From contig DASYIY010000071.1 in the NCBI GenBank assembly GCA_035997045.1, positions 1-64,000 on the forward strand: a stretch of DNA of 64,000 bases, read 5' to 3'. A model generated the notes under the pieces. That model was given only the letters and a program-made list of their open reading frames with translations. It was not told the origin of the DNA and did no database searches. The stretch's first letter is position 1; each line of letters starts with the position of its first letter. This stretch comes from VRUE01 sp035997045 (GTDB lineage Bacteria; Actinomycetota; Thermoleophilia; Solirubrobacterales; 70-9). Positions 41,308 through 50,792 of this stretch are shown here, piece by piece. A program made the translations under genes and the position numbers.

Positions 41308-42676
41308 GGGCGGGCTCAAGGCCCGCCTCCGGCGCGACGCGAAAGAGCTGCTGCGCCGGATCAATAGGTTCTGGCACGACAAGCGCCACATCGCCGTCGG
41401 CCTGATCGTCGCCGGCGTGCTCGTACTCGCCGGCGCCGGCGTACTCGCCTACGAGTTGCTCAAGCGCCCCGCCGACGTCCACAACTCGAACGCCGCCTTC
41501 GTGCCGCAGAAGCCGCAGAAGCCGGAGGCCAAGACCGTCAACTGGCCGATGTTCGGGCTCAACCCGGCCCGCACCCGCTACCTGCCCGCGAAGGGGATCA
41601 AGCCACCGTTTCGCAAGCTCTGGCGCTACACCGAGCGCCCGCTGCTCGAGTTCCCGCCGATCTACGTCGGCGGCAAGCTCTACGCGGTCAACAACAACGG
41701 CACCGCCTTCGCCCTCGACGCGAAAACCGGCAAGGTTCTCTGGGAACGCAGCCTCGGCCGCCTCAACGCCTCCTCGCCGGCTTACTCCAAGCACCGCCTC
41801 TACATCGTCAACCTCGTTCCCGGCCACATCGTCAAGCTCGACGCGAAAACCGGCAAGGTGGTCTGGAAACACTCACTGCCGGGCCGGGCCGAGTCCTCGC
41901 CGGTGGTGATCGGCCGCACCGTCTACTTTGGCTGCGAGGACGGCAACCTCTACGCGCTGAGCACGATCAGCGGCAACGTGCGCTGGGCGACCCCCCTCGG
42001 CGGCCCGATCAAGTCGGCCCCGGCCTACTACCACGGCACCCTCTATGTCGGCGACTACGGTGGCTACATGAACGCGGTCGATGCTAAGACCGGCAAGCTG
42101 AAGTGGCAGAGCGGCTCCCTGGGCCAGGGTTTCGGCACCTCGGGCCAGTTCTACTCGACCCCAGCCGTCGCTTTCGGCCGCGTCTACGCCGGCAACAACG
42201 ACGACCGCGTCTACAGCTTCGACATCAAGGACGGCACGCTCGCCTGGAGCTACTCGACCGGTGGCTACGCTTACTCGGGCCCGACCGTCTCCACCACCCG
42301 CCACAGCCCGCCCACCGTTTACATCGGCTCCTTCGACGGCAACGTCTACGCGCTCGACGCCAAGGACGGCAGCGTGCGCTGGAGTCGCTCGGCCGGCGGG
42401 CAGGTGGTCGGCTCGCTCTCGGCGATCGGCGACATCGTCTACGTCGCCGAGTTCACCCACAACAGCACCAGCGGCTTCATGATGAAGAGCGGCCGCAAGG
42501 TCTTCCACTACGGTCGCGGCACCTACTCGCCGGTGATTTCAGACGGTCACCAGATCTACCTCAGCGGCTACTCCAGCATCACCGCGCTGCAGCCCTACAA
42601 GTTCAAACGCGGCGTGGCCCCGGCGATCGTCGCCCCGAAGGGCAAGCCGCACCCGAAGAAGAAGCAAAACAAGTGA
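41300..42676 (+). CDS. Membrane-anchored PQQ-type beta-propeller protein
   Basis: 458 residues. After a basic N-terminus, one membrane helix (IAVGLIVAGVLVLAGAGVLAY) anchors a secreted propeller made of repeats with LDAKTGKVLWERSL, LDAKTGKVVWKHSLPG and VDAKTGKLKWQSG (the PQQ/BamB-like blade with a conserved Trp). It ends in a Lys-rich tail. Possibly an envelope assembly or binding protein; no catalytic site is visible. A perfect hairpin starts in its stop codon. Confidence 0.85.
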   Translation: MAEGGLKARLRRDAKELLRRINRFWHDKRHIAVGLIVAGVLVLAGAGVLAYELLKRPADVHNSNAAFVPQKPQKPEAKTVNWPMFGLNPARTRYLPAKGIKPPFRKLWRYTERPLLEFPPIYVGGKLYAVNNNGTAFALDAKTGKVLWERSLGRLNASSPAYSKHRLYIVNLVPGHIVKLDAKTGKVVWKHSLPGRAESSPVVIGRTVYFGCEDGNLYALSTISGNVRWATPLGGPIKSAPAYYHGTLYVGDYGGYMNAVDAKTGKLKWQSGSLGQGFGTSGQFYSTPAVAFGRVYAGNNDDRVYSFDIKDGTLAWSYSTGGYAYSGPTVSTTRHSPPTVYIGSFDGNVYALDAKDGSVRWSRSAGGQVVGSLSAIGDIVYVAEFTHNSTSGFMMKSGRKVFHYGRGTYSPVISDGHQIYLSGYSSITALQPYKFKRGVAPAIVAPKGKPHPKKKQNK

Positions 42677-42723
42677 ACTGCATCAAATTCCCGGCCTGGC
42701 GGCCCGGAAATTTGATGCAGTTC
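42675..42723. repeat. Intergenic perfect hairpin (family C)
   Basis: GAACTGCATCAAATT (42675-42689) and AATTTGATGCAGTTC (42709-42723) are perfect 15-bp arms; CCGG/GGCCCGG pairings extend the stem inward. It lies between convergent genes and could be a bidirectional terminator without a T-tract; its sequence is unrelated to families A and B. Confidence 0.8.
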
Positions 42724-42731
42724 GCGGAGGG

Positions 42732-43802
42732 CTAGGGGGCTGGGGCCAGGCCACCCGGCGGAGGCGGTGGCGCCAGCGGCGGGTTGGGCGCGAAGGCGGG
42801 GAAGACCGGGTGGTGGAGGGCGTCACTGAGCGCCGCCAGGCTGGCTGGGTAGTTCTGGATCCGGTAGGCGCTGGTCGAGCCGAAGTCCTGGTAGTAGACG
42901 AGCATCTTGCAGCGCGGGTGGCGCCGCACCCAGATCATCAGGCGTTCTATGTATGCGGGGTCGTCGCCGACCGAGACGCCGAACTCGGGGATCGAGAACG
43001 GCTTGGTGGAGAAGCGGTTGTAGAGGCCGGTCAGCGCTTTCCAGTCCTGGTTGTCGGCGTAGAAGTCGGTGCCGACCCAGTCGACGTATTCGTCGCCGGG
43101 GTAGAAGTGCTTGGGACGGTTCTGCGGGACCGTCGGCGAGCCTGCCGGGAGCGTGCTCCAGATCACCGCGACCGGGGCCTTCGGCAGCCCGCCGATTTCG
43201 CTTTTCAGCGGCGGCAGCCCGGCTTCGCCGAGTCGGGCATCGATCTGCGTCCGCTTACCGCCTCCGTGCAGGACGAGGTAAATCCGGCGGAAGGCCTGCC
43301 GGTACCAGCGCGGCTTGTGGGCGGCGTCGCGGAGGTTGCCGTCGCAGTCGTAGGAGGCGTAGACGTTGAGACAGCGGTTCGGCTCACCCAGGGGCCGGAT
43401 GTAGGCGGGCATTTTCTTCGACCAGAAGAGCGCGTTGAGGCGGATCAGGTAGTCGTCGCCGTAGCCCTGGGCGATCGCCCGCGGGTCGATCAGCTCGTGC
43501 CCGTCGGTCGGGTCGGCGGTGGTGATGTGCAGCACCGGGCGGGCCCGCGCCGCCTGCCAGCGTTCGATCGACTCGGGAAAGTCCGAGCCCCAGGTGCGGA
43601 AGCTCTCGATCAGCGCTGGGTGCTTGTTCAGCGCTGCGCTGAAGTGGCCGAAGTCGGCCGAATCGCCGGTGTCGCTGACGCCGAAGAAGACCTTTTTGCC
43701 GCGCGGCAGCAGCGCGCCGGCTTCGGCGCAGGGGGCCACGGCCAGGCCGAGCAGGGCCACGGCGAGGACGATCGGGGCGGTTCGCTTTGCGATCGGGCGC
43801 AT
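42732..43802 (-). CDS. Secreted GH26-like glycoside hydrolase
   Basis: 356 residues with a signal peptide (IVLAVALLGLAVAPCAEA). The (beta/alpha)8 pattern of GH26 beta-mannanase-like proteins is suggested by PVLHITTADP, AYIRPLGEPN (acid/base Glu), DYVDWVGTDFYAD and SIPEFGVS (nucleophile Glu). A Pro-rich tail (PPLAPPPPPGG) ends it. Likely cleaves or binds an extracellular polysaccharide. Family placement is by motif only. Confidence 0.68.
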   Translation of the reverse strand: MRPIAKRTAPIVLAVALLGLAVAPCAEAGALLPRGKKVFFGVSDTGDSADFGHFSAALNKHPALIESFRTWGSDFPESIERWQAARARPVLHITTADPTDGHELIDPRAIAQGYGDDYLIRLNALFWSKKMPAYIRPLGEPNRCLNVYASYDCDGNLRDAAHKPRWYRQAFRRIYLVLHGGGKRTQIDARLGEAGLPPLKSEIGGLPKAPVAVIWSTLPAGSPTVPQNRPKHFYPGDEYVDWVGTDFYADNQDWKALTGLYNRFSTKPFSIPEFGVSVGDDPAYIERLMIWVRRHPRCKMLVYYQDFGSTSAYRIQNYPASLAALSDALHHPVFPAFAPNPPLAPPPPPGGLAPAP

Positions 43803-43914
43803 CCGAGCTCATTCGACCGGGTGGGGACCTGTCCCTCCCCGCTGGCGGGCCTGGAGTCGGAGGTGTTAGTTGACATCCGGCCCGTCAGCGGGGGAGAACG
43901 TGTGGCTGTAACAC

Positions 43915-44892
43915 TTGCCGCCGGTGATCGATCCGGTCAAACGCTGGCGCCAGCATGGAGAGAAGCCCGACTTCGCCGGGCTACTCAGCTTTGCCGGCGT
44001 GCCCTACACCGAGGACGCCGCCGAGCTGGCCGGAGCCGACGTGGCGATCGTCGGCGCCCCGACCGACGACCTGGTCTCGGACCGCCCCGGCGCGCGCTTC
44101 GGGCCGCGGGCGATCCGCGCCGCAAGCTGTCCGCCGGGCCGCCACCTCGAGGTCGGGGCGGACGGCTTTGCCGAGCTGCGCGTTCTCGACTACGGCGACG
44201 CGCCGGTGCTGCCCGCCGACCCGGCAGCGACTCACGCGGCGATCGAGCGCACGGTCGGCGAGGCGCTCGAGGCCGGCGCGATCCCGATCGTCCTCGGCGG
44301 CGACCACGGCATCGCCGAGCCCGACATCCGCGCCTGCGCAGGGCGCCACGGCCCGCTCGGCCTGATCCACTTCGACGCCCACACCGATACCGGCAGCGAG
44401 GTCTTCGGCGTCGAGGTATCGCACGGCACGCCGATGCGCCGCCTGGTCGAGCAGGGGCACGTCGACCCCCGCCGTTACGTGCAGCTGGGCCTGCGTGGCT
44501 ACTGGCCGGGCGAGGCCGAGTTCGCCTGGCAGGCCGAGCACGGCATCGTCAGCCTCTTCATGCACGAGCTTCGCGACTTCGGCATCGAGGAGGGGGTGGA
44601 CCGTGCGGTGGCGGCGGTGGGCGAGGGGCCGGTTTTCCTCTCGGTCGACATCGACGTCCTCGACCCGGCCTTCGCCCCCGGCACCGGCACTCCCGAGCCG
44701 GGCGGGATGACGAGCGCCGACCTGCTCTGGGCCTGCCGTGAGCTGGCCAACCGGCTCGACCTGGTCGGTGCCGAGCTGGTCGAGGTAATCCCGACCGCGG
44801 TCGGCTCAGCCGACGTCACCGCGCTCGTCGCCGATCGCGTCGTGCGCGAGATCGTCACCGGCATCGCTCTGCGGCGCCGTTCAGGCGGCTGA
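43915..44892 (+). CDS. Arginase/agmatinase family ureohydrolase
   Basis: 325 residues from a TTG; the GTG three codons on is an equally good start. The binuclear manganese motifs are complete: GGDHGIAEP, HFDAHTDTG and SVDIDVLDPAFAPG(T). Hydrolyses a guanidino compound (agmatine, guanidinobutyrate or similar) to urea and an amine; the short N-terminus and GTGTPEPGG favour the agmatinase branch over true arginase. It converges on recQ with a 12-bp overlap. Confidence 0.92.
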   Translation: MPPVIDPVKRWRQHGEKPDFAGLLSFAGVPYTEDAAELAGADVAIVGAPTDDLVSDRPGARFGPRAIRAASCPPGRHLEVGADGFAELRVLDYGDAPVLPADPAATHAAIERTVGEALEAGAIPIVLGGDHGIAEPDIRACAGRHGPLGLIHFDAHTDTGSEVFGVEVSHGTPMRRLVEQGHVDPRRYVQLGLRGYWPGEAEFAWQAEHGIVSLFMHELRDFGIEEGVDRAVAAVGEGPVFLSVDIDVLDPAFAPGTGTPEPGGMTSADLLWACRELANRLDLVGAELVEVIPTAVGSADVTALVADRVVREIVTGIALRRRSGG

Positions 44893-46446
44893 CTCGAGCG
44901 CCGCGCCGTCGCGCGGGTGCGCGGCGATCAGGGCGAGGACCTCGGGCGCGAATTTGGCGATGAAGCTGGGCCCGATGCCGCGGATCGCGCCGAGGCTCGC
45001 CTCGTCGCGCGGGCGCGTTGCGGCAATTGCTGCCAGCGTCGTGTTGTGGGCGATCGTGTAGGCGGGCTTGCCGTCGGCCGCGCGCAGGCGCCACGCCTTC
45101 AACTGGTCGAAGAGCACGCCGTCGGCCTCCGAGAGCTCGGCCGGCGGAGACGCCGCGGCCTTGGCCCGTTTCGGCGCCCGCACGACGATCGCCTCCGGAT
45201 CCGGCAGCCAGCTCTGTGCGTCGCAGACGTCGCAGCAGCGGCCCAGCGGCCGGCCCGCCTCGCGGTCGCCGAAGTGGTCGAGGATGCTGCGGCGCCGGCA
45301 GCGATCCCCGTAGATGAAGGACTTGATCGTGCGGTAGTCGCGCCAGCCGCGCTCGCGGGCGATCGCCAGTTCGGGATCGCGCTGTTCGATGAAGCGGACC
45401 AGGCGCCCGAGGTCAGCCTTCATCGCCAGCATCACGGCCTTCGCCGGCAACCCGTCGCGCCCGCCTCTACCGGCCTCCTGGTAATAGGCCTCGAGGCTGG
45501 TCGGGATCGCCATGTGCCAGACCGAGCGCACGTTGGCCTTGTCTACGCCCATGCCGAAAGCGTTGGTGGCGACGATCACTTCCGCCTCCTCGGCCATGAA
45601 GCGGCGCTGGGTCGCGGTGCGCTCCTCGGCCTCCTTGCCGGCGTGGTAGCCGAGCGCGCGCAGGCCGGAGTCGCGCAGCGACTGCGCCACCTCGTCGGTG
45701 TCGCGCCGGGTGCCGCAATAGACGATCGCCGGCCGGTTCTCCGGGTCGGCGAGCCCCGCTTCGAGCAGCGCCAGCCGCCGCGCCTTCGAGCCCTTGCCCT
45801 CGAGCTGGACGACGTCGAAGGAGAGGTTGGGGCGGTCGAAGCCGGAGCGCACCTGCAGCGGTTTGCGCAGGCCGAAGCGCGAGACGATCTCCGCCGCTAC
45901 GGCCTTGGTTGCCGTCGCCGTGCAGGCCATCACCGGCGGCCGTCCCAGTCGCTCGGCGATTTCGGGCAGGCGCAGGTAGTCGGGGCGGAAGTCGTGACCC
46001 CACTCCGAGACGCAGTGCGCCTCGTCGACCGCCATCAGGTCGATTCGCCGCTGCGCCAGTGCATCGAGGAAGACGTTCGAGGCGAAGCGCTCCGGCGAGC
46101 AGTAGACGATTCGCGCCGCGCCGCTGCGGACCTGGTCGAGCGCGGCTCGCGCCGCTTCGGGGCTCATCCCCGAAGAGATCATCGCCACCGGGTGCCCGGC
46201 GGCGATCAGCCGCCGCCACTGATCGTTCATCAGCGCGATCAGCGGCGAGACCACGATCGTCAAATCCTCGCTCGCCAGCCCCGGCAGCTGGTAGCAGAGG
46301 CTCTTCCCGCCGCCGGTCGGCATCACGATCAGCGAGTCCCGGCCCTCGAGCCCAGCCTCGACCGCCTCCTTCTGCCCGGGCCGCCAGCTCTCGAAGCCAA
46401 GCTCTCCGAGAAGCTGGTCGGCCCTGTCTGCTGCGACGACGGTCAT
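44881..46446 (-). CDS. recQ: RecQ-family ATP-dependent DNA helicase
   Basis: 521 residues from ATG 46446; the extension to 46518 is unlike the family. Motif 0/I WRPGQKEAVEAGLEG and MPTGGGKSLCYQLP, DEAH box as VDEAHCVSEWGHDFRPDY, motif VI QEAGRGGRDG, the zinc-binding Cys set (CRRRSILDHFGD...CCDVC) and a C-terminal HRDC domain (LFDQLKAWRLRAADG). Unwinds DNA 3' to 5' in recombination and fork repair. Confidence 0.95.
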   Translation of the reverse strand: MTVVAADRADQLLGELGFESWRPGQKEAVEAGLEGRDSLIVMPTGGGKSLCYQLPGLASEDLTIVVSPLIALMNDQWRRLIAAGHPVAMISSGMSPEAARAALDQVRSGAARIVYCSPERFASNVFLDALAQRRIDLMAVDEAHCVSEWGHDFRPDYLRLPEIAERLGRPPVMACTATATKAVAAEIVSRFGLRKPLQVRSGFDRPNLSFDVVQLEGKGSKARRLALLEAGLADPENRPAIVYCGTRRDTDEVAQSLRDSGLRALGYHAGKEAEERTATQRRFMAEEAEVIVATNAFGMGVDKANVRSVWHMAIPTSLEAYYQEAGRGGRDGLPAKAVMLAMKADLGRLVRFIEQRDPELAIARERGWRDYRTIKSFIYGDRCRRRSILDHFGDREAGRPLGRCCDVCDAQSWLPDPEAIVVRAPKRAKAAASPPAELSEADGVLFDQLKAWRLRAADGKPAYTIAHNTTLAAIAATRPRDEASLGAIRGIGPSFIAKFAPEVLALIAAHPRDGAALESAA

Positions 46447-46465
46447 CGCGGTCAGGCTATGGGGT

Positions 46466-47200
46466 TCATCCGACGATCTGGGCCGGCACCTGTGACAACT
46501 CTTCCGCAAGAGCGTCAATTTCCTGCGCCAGCTTGCGGGTGTCGGCCTTGCTCAGTTCGGTGTAGGAGACGAAGCCGTCGCCGCGCCGGTAGGGCTTGAG
46601 CGAGGCGTAGACGTCTTCGAAGCCCGCTTCGATTTCCTTCGCCCGCTTCGGGTCCTTTTCGCTGAGCAGCGGCTCGACCGCTCGAATGCCGCCTCGACCC
46701 CTTCGAGGTTGGCCTCGAAGCCGACCAGGTCGATGTGCGAGTAGCGCTCCTCCTCGCCGACCTTCTCCTGCAGTTCTTCGACGTCGGCAAGGAGCTGTTC
46801 GGCAATCGGCTTCCCATCGGTTGTGTTTTCCACCCAAAGAGCTTTTCTCAATCCTGTGAAATCCGCCGAATTTATTCGGCGGAATGTCATTGGTGCGAGC
46901 GTCGAGCGGGGGTCGAGGTCGCCGAAGGACTCCGCCACCGGTTCGATTCGCTCGTAGGGAATGCGAGCGGCCGCGTAGAGGGATTTAGCCTCGTCGACTT
47001 CTCCGATTCGACCGCGGTCACGAACGGCTCGGTCGCTGCGGTCAGCTCAGCCGTCTTCTTCTGAGCCGCCATTGCAGCGCGGGGTGTATTCGCCCTCCTC
47101 CAGGGTCAGCGAGAAACTGCCGGAGAGGCCGTCGGAGAGGTTCTCGACCTCACCCAGGATCGTTTCCCGATTAGGGGCCCCAAAAATAGCACCGGCCTCG
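46466..47200 (-). pseudogene. efeO: Decayed efeO (iron-uptake imelysin/M75 protein)
   Basis: Reading the minus strand, family pieces appear in order but in different frames. The cupredoxin end is ETILGEVENLSDGLSGSFSL (near 47165-47100), then a stop; next frame AELTAATEPFVTAV; next frame ESFGDLDP, GLRKALWVENTTDGK and EEERYSHIDLVGFEANLEG; final frame EIEAGFEDVYASLKPYRRGDGF and FVSYTELSKADTRKLAQEI. The linker before GEEERYSH lacks about 25 residues. At least three frameshifts plus a deletion make it nonfunctional. efeU and efeB are not adjacent. Confidence 0.8.
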
Positions 47201-47223
47201 GGATTGCGATTCTCAGCGCCGGG

Positions 47224-48627
47224 CTATGGCAGCCAGGGCTCGTGCCACTGGGTGATACCGCGAGTCAGCTCCTCCGCCTCGGGCGGGCCCCAGGTTCCGG
47301 GCTCATAGGGACGCACCTGCCCTGGTTCTTCGAGCAGCGGCTCGACGACTCGCCAGGTCTCCTCGACCGTGTCCTGGCGGGTGAAGAGCGTGTGGCGACC
47401 GGCGATCGCGTCGCCGAGCAGCCGCTCGTATGGCTCCGGCTCCTCGCCGGGGACCTTTTCGAAGAGGACTTCCATGTCGGCCGGCTCGAAAGCCTCCTCC
47501 CCCGCCCGCTTGGCGAAGAGGCGCATGCGAGCGCCAGGCTCAGGCTCGATCCGCACCGTCATCCGGTTCGGATCCGGCCGCTTGCCGCCGCCGACGCCGA
47601 GCGGCGGCGGTCGCTTGAAGACGACGCTGACCTCGCTCGACTTGGCCGGCATGCACTTGCCGGCGCGGATGAAGAAGGGCACGCCGTGCCAGCGCCAGTT
47701 GTCGACGGCCAGCTCGACCGCGGCGAAGGTCTCGGTGGTCGAATCGGGCGCCACGTCCTTGACGTCGAGGAAGCCCTTGTACTGGCCGCGTACGTATTTC
47801 TTTGGGTCGGCGGTGCGCATCGCCTTGAAGAATTCGAGCTTCTTGTCGCGGATCGAGTCGTGGTGGTTGCCGGTCGGAGGCCCCATCCCGACCAGCGCCA
47901 GCACCTGCAGGGCGTGGTTCTGGATCACGTCGCGCATCGCCCCGACCGCGTCGTAAAAGCGGCCGCGATCGTCGACGCCGAAGTCCTCGGCGATCGTCAT
48001 CTGCACGTGGGAGACGTGCTGGCGGTTCCAGACCGGCTCCAGCACCGCGTTGGCGAAGCGCAGATAGGTGATGTCCATCACCGGCTCCTTGCCGAGGTAA
48101 TGGTCGATGCGCAGGATCTGCTTCTCGTCGAGCACTTCGCAGAGTTCGGCATTGAGCGCCCGCGCCGACTCGAGGTCGTGGCCGAACGGCTTCTCGATCA
48201 CGACGTGTGCGTTCTCGGTCAAGCCCGCGTCGCCGAGTCCGTGGACCACGGTGGCGAACAGCGAAGGGGGGATCTCAAGGTAGAAGACCGGTCGCTTGGC
48301 GTCGCCGATCGCTTCGGCGACGCGCTTGAAGGTCTCGGCGTCGGCATAGTCGCCCTGGACGTAGGAGAGACGGGCCGCGAGGCGGCTGAAGACGTCTTCG
48401 TCGGGGCTGCTGACGCTCCCCGCGATCGAGTCGTGGGCGTGCTTGCGCAGCTGCTCGCTGTCCCAGTCGTCGATCGCCACGCCGACGATCGGGCAGTCGA
48501 GCTTGCCGGCGGCCTCCAACCGGTAGAGCGCCCGGAAGGTCATCTTCTTCGCCAAGTCGCCGCTGATCCCGAAGATCGTCAGCACGTCGGCGGGCGCGTC
48601 GGAGTGTTTGGCGTCGGCCTTGGCCAT
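47224..48627 (-). CDS. zwf: Glucose-6-phosphate 1-dehydrogenase
   Basis: 467 residues. Coenzyme motif FGISGDLAKKM near residue 17, substrate site RIDHYLGKE with the catalytic His later in the family pattern, and EKPFGHDLESA. Oxidises glucose 6-phosphate to 6-phosphogluconolactone, the first step of the pentose phosphate pathway. Divergent from gnd-pgl by about 70 bp, so the three oxidative-branch genes share one control region. Confidence 0.97.
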   Translation of the reverse strand: MAKADAKHSDAPADVLTIFGISGDLAKKMTFRALYRLEAAGKLDCPIVGVAIDDWDSEQLRKHAHDSIAGSVSSPDEDVFSRLAARLSYVQGDYADAETFKRVAEAIGDAKRPVFYLEIPPSLFATVVHGLGDAGLTENAHVVIEKPFGHDLESARALNAELCEVLDEKQILRIDHYLGKEPVMDITYLRFANAVLEPVWNRQHVSHVQMTIAEDFGVDDRGRFYDAVGAMRDVIQNHALQVLALVGMGPPTGNHHDSIRDKKLEFFKAMRTADPKKYVRGQYKGFLDVKDVAPDSTTETFAAVELAVDNWRWHGVPFFIRAGKCMPAKSSEVSVVFKRPPPLGVGGGKRPDPNRMTVRIEPEPGARMRLFAKRAGEEAFEPADMEVLFEKVPGEEPEPYERLLGDAIAGRHTLFTRQDTVEETWRVVEPLLEEPGQVRPYEPGTWGPPEAEELTRGITQWHEPWLP

Positions 48628-48696
48628 TCGTCCGCCAGGCTACCCGTTGGCCGTGCGGCGGCCACATCGGCGGTCCTCCTCGCATAGGGTTAGGCA

Positions 48697-49713
48697 ATGG
48701 AGCTGGGAATGGTCGGGCTCGGTCGAATGGGCGCCAACATGGCGCGGAGGTTGATGCGCGACGGCCACCGCTGCGTTGTCTACGACGTCAACGCGGACGC
48801 GGTCTCGGCCCTAGCTGCCGAGGGCGCAGAGGGAGCCTCCTCGCTGCAGGACCTGGCCTCGAAGCTGAGCGCGCCGCGCTCGGTCTGGGTGATGGTCCCG
48901 GCGGGTGAGATCACCGAGAAGACGGTCGAGGACGTCGCCGCCGTGCTCGACTCCGGCGACGCGATCGTCGATGGCGGCAACTCCTATTACCGCGATGACA
49001 TCCGCCGCGCCGCCAAGGTCGGCGAGCAGGGGATCGACTACGTCGACTGCGGCACCAGCGGCGGCGTCTTCGGTCTCGACCGCGGCTACTGCCTGATGAT
49101 CGGTGGGCCGGATGGGGCCGTCGAGCGACTCGACCCGGTCTTCGCTTCGCTGGCGCCGGGGGTCGAGTCGGCGGAGCGCACCCCGGGCCGCTCGGGCGAG
49201 GCCTCGCCCTCGGAGAACGGCTACCTGCACTGCGGCCCCAACGGCGCCGGGCACTTCGTGAAGATGGTCCACAACGGGATCGAGTACGGGATCATGGCCG
49301 CCTACGCCGAGGGCCTCAACATCCTCAAGAACGCCAACGCCGGCAAGGTGCAGCGCGAGGCCGATGCCGAGACCGCGCCGCTCGAGCAGCCCGAGTACTA
49401 CCAGTACGACCTCGACCTTCCCGAGGTGACCGAGGTCTGGCGCCGCGGCAGCGTGGTCGGTTCCTGGCTGCTCGACCTGACCGCCGCCTCGATGCAGGAA
49501 TCCCCCGACCTCTCCGACTTCGCCGGGCGCGTCTCGGATTCCGGCGAGGGACGCTGGACTTCGATTGCGGCGATCGACGAGGGCGTGCCCGCGCCGGTCC
49601 TCACCACCGCGCTCTACGAGCGCTTTTCCTCGCGCGGCCTCGACGACTTCGCCGACAAGGTGCTCTCGGCGATGCGCAAGCAGTTCGGCGGCCACGACGA
49701 GAAGCCGTCCTAG
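48697..49713 (+). CDS. gnd: 6-phosphogluconate dehydrogenase, short type
   Basis: 338 residues, the short form rather than the ~470-residue form. Rossmann start GMVGLGRMGANMARRL, substrate motifs CGTSGGVFG and HCGPNGAGHFVKMVHNGIEYG. The residue after strand 2 is Asp (VVYDVN) where NADP enzymes have Arg, suggesting NAD+ preference. Oxidatively decarboxylates 6-phosphogluconate to ribulose 5-phosphate. Followed by pgl 12 bp on. Confidence 0.96.
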   Translation: MELGMVGLGRMGANMARRLMRDGHRCVVYDVNADAVSALAAEGAEGASSLQDLASKLSAPRSVWVMVPAGEITEKTVEDVAAVLDSGDAIVDGGNSYYRDDIRRAAKVGEQGIDYVDCGTSGGVFGLDRGYCLMIGGPDGAVERLDPVFASLAPGVESAERTPGRSGEASPSENGYLHCGPNGAGHFVKMVHNGIEYGIMAAYAEGLNILKNANAGKVQREADAETAPLEQPEYYQYDLDLPEVTEVWRRGSVVGSWLLDLTAASMQESPDLSDFAGRVSDSGEGRWTSIAAIDEGVPAPVLTTALYERFSSRGLDDFADKVLSAMRKQFGGHDEKPS

Positions 49714-49725
49714 GGGGACGCAGCC

Positions 49726-50394
49726 ATGGCGCTCGATCTCGAGGTCGTCGGCGACGAAAAGGCGGCGGCGCGGCGCGCTGCCGAGCTGATCGCCGCGTCG
49801 GGCAAGGCCGCCGTGGCCGAGCACAACACCTTCTCGCTGGCGATGAGCGGCGGACGCAGCCCCTGGGCGATGCTGGCGATCCTCGGCGAATTAGAGGAGA
49901 TGCCCTGGGCCGAGACCGAGCTCTTCCAGGTCGACGAGCGGATCGCTTCGCCCGGCAGCGAGGACCGCAACCTCACCCACATGGTTCTAGGCCTCTCGAT
50001 GGACCACCAGGCGATGCTGCGCCCGATGCCGGTCACCCAGCGCGACCTCGAGGGCGCCGCCCGCGACTACGAAAACACCCTCCCGGATCCGCTCGACTGC
50101 GTCCACCTCGGCCTCGGCCCCGACGGCCACACGGCGTCGCTGGTCCCCGGCGACCCGGTCCTGGAGGCGACCGATCGCCGCGTCGCCCTCACCGAGACCG
50201 CCTACCAGGGCCATCCGCGCATGACTCTCACCTACCCGGCCCTCGCCACGGCCGGCAAAATCGTCTGGCTGATCACCGGCCCCGACAAGGTCGAGGCGCT
50301 GGCAAAGCTCCAGGCTGGGGATACCTCGATTCCAGCCGGCCGGGTCAAGAACGACGACATGATCATCGTCGCCGACGAAGCAGCCGCGCCGTAG
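49726..50394 (+). CDS. pgl: 6-phosphogluconolactonase
   Basis: 222 residues of the DevB/NagB-like family: AMSGGRSPWAML, FQVDERIASP and GLGPDGHTASLVPGD are the conserved segments. Hydrolyses 6-phosphogluconolactone, linking Zwf to Gnd; the gnd-pgl pair sits divergently from zwf. Confidence 0.95.
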   Translation: MALDLEVVGDEKAAARRAAELIAASGKAAVAEHNTFSLAMSGGRSPWAMLAILGELEEMPWAETELFQVDERIASPGSEDRNLTHMVLGLSMDHQAMLRPMPVTQRDLEGAARDYENTLPDPLDCVHLGLGPDGHTASLVPGDPVLEATDRRVALTETAYQGHPRMTLTYPALATAGKIVWLITGPDKVEALAKLQAGDTSIPAGRVKNDDMIIVADEAAAP

Positions 50395-50440
50395 GCCAAA
50401 AGGATTTGCCGCGCCGCGGCAGATGCGGCGCGAGACGGTT

Positions 50441-50460
50441 TGTTAGCGGATTCGCTAACA
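50441..50460. promoter_or_regulatory. Palindromic operator of the XRE/nucleotidyltransferase pair
   Basis: TGTTAGCG and CGCTAACA are perfect 8-bp arms around GATT, ending 8 bp before the ATG of the XRE gene (50469). The position overlaps the expected promoter/ribosome region, typical of autoregulation by an XRE antitoxin. Confidence 0.7.
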
Positions 50461-50468
50461 TCAGCTAC

Positions 50469-50792
50469 ATGTCGGTAGCAAGAACCCCACTTGCAGAGCA
50501 AATCCGGGTGCAGAGTGGACTGAGCCAGGCTGAGTTGGCGCGCCGGGCAGGCCTGCCTCGTTCCGTGGTCAATGCCTACGTCAAAGGCACGCGCGAGCCG
50601 GGGGTGGAGACGTTTTCCCGGCTTGCGGCGGCGGGCGGGTTGGAGCTGAGGCTCGATCGCCGAAAGCCACCGGTTGACGCCGATCGCGCCGGTCGGCTGC
50701 TGGTGCAGGTGCTCGAGCTGGCGGAGGCTCTGCCCTTCAGGCCACGGGCCGACCTTGACTATCCGCACCTCGCCGATCGCTTGGCAGCTTGA
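50469..50792 (+). CDS. XRE-family helix-turn-helix regulator (candidate antitoxin)
   Basis: 107 residues from ATG 50469; upstream residues of the open frame lie in the operator. HTH segment GLSQAELARRAGLPRSVVNAYVKGTREPG fits XRE/Cro, and the basic turn follows the recognition helix. The C-terminal 40 residues may be the toxin-interacting part. Its stop overlaps the next start (TTGAG), giving a coupled pair, and the palindrome upstream suggests that it represses itself. Confidence 0.85.
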   Translation: MSVARTPLAEQIRVQSGLSQAELARRAGLPRSVVNAYVKGTREPGVETFSRLAAAGGLELRLDRRKPPVDADRAGRLLVQVLELAEALPFRPRADLDYPHLADRLAA

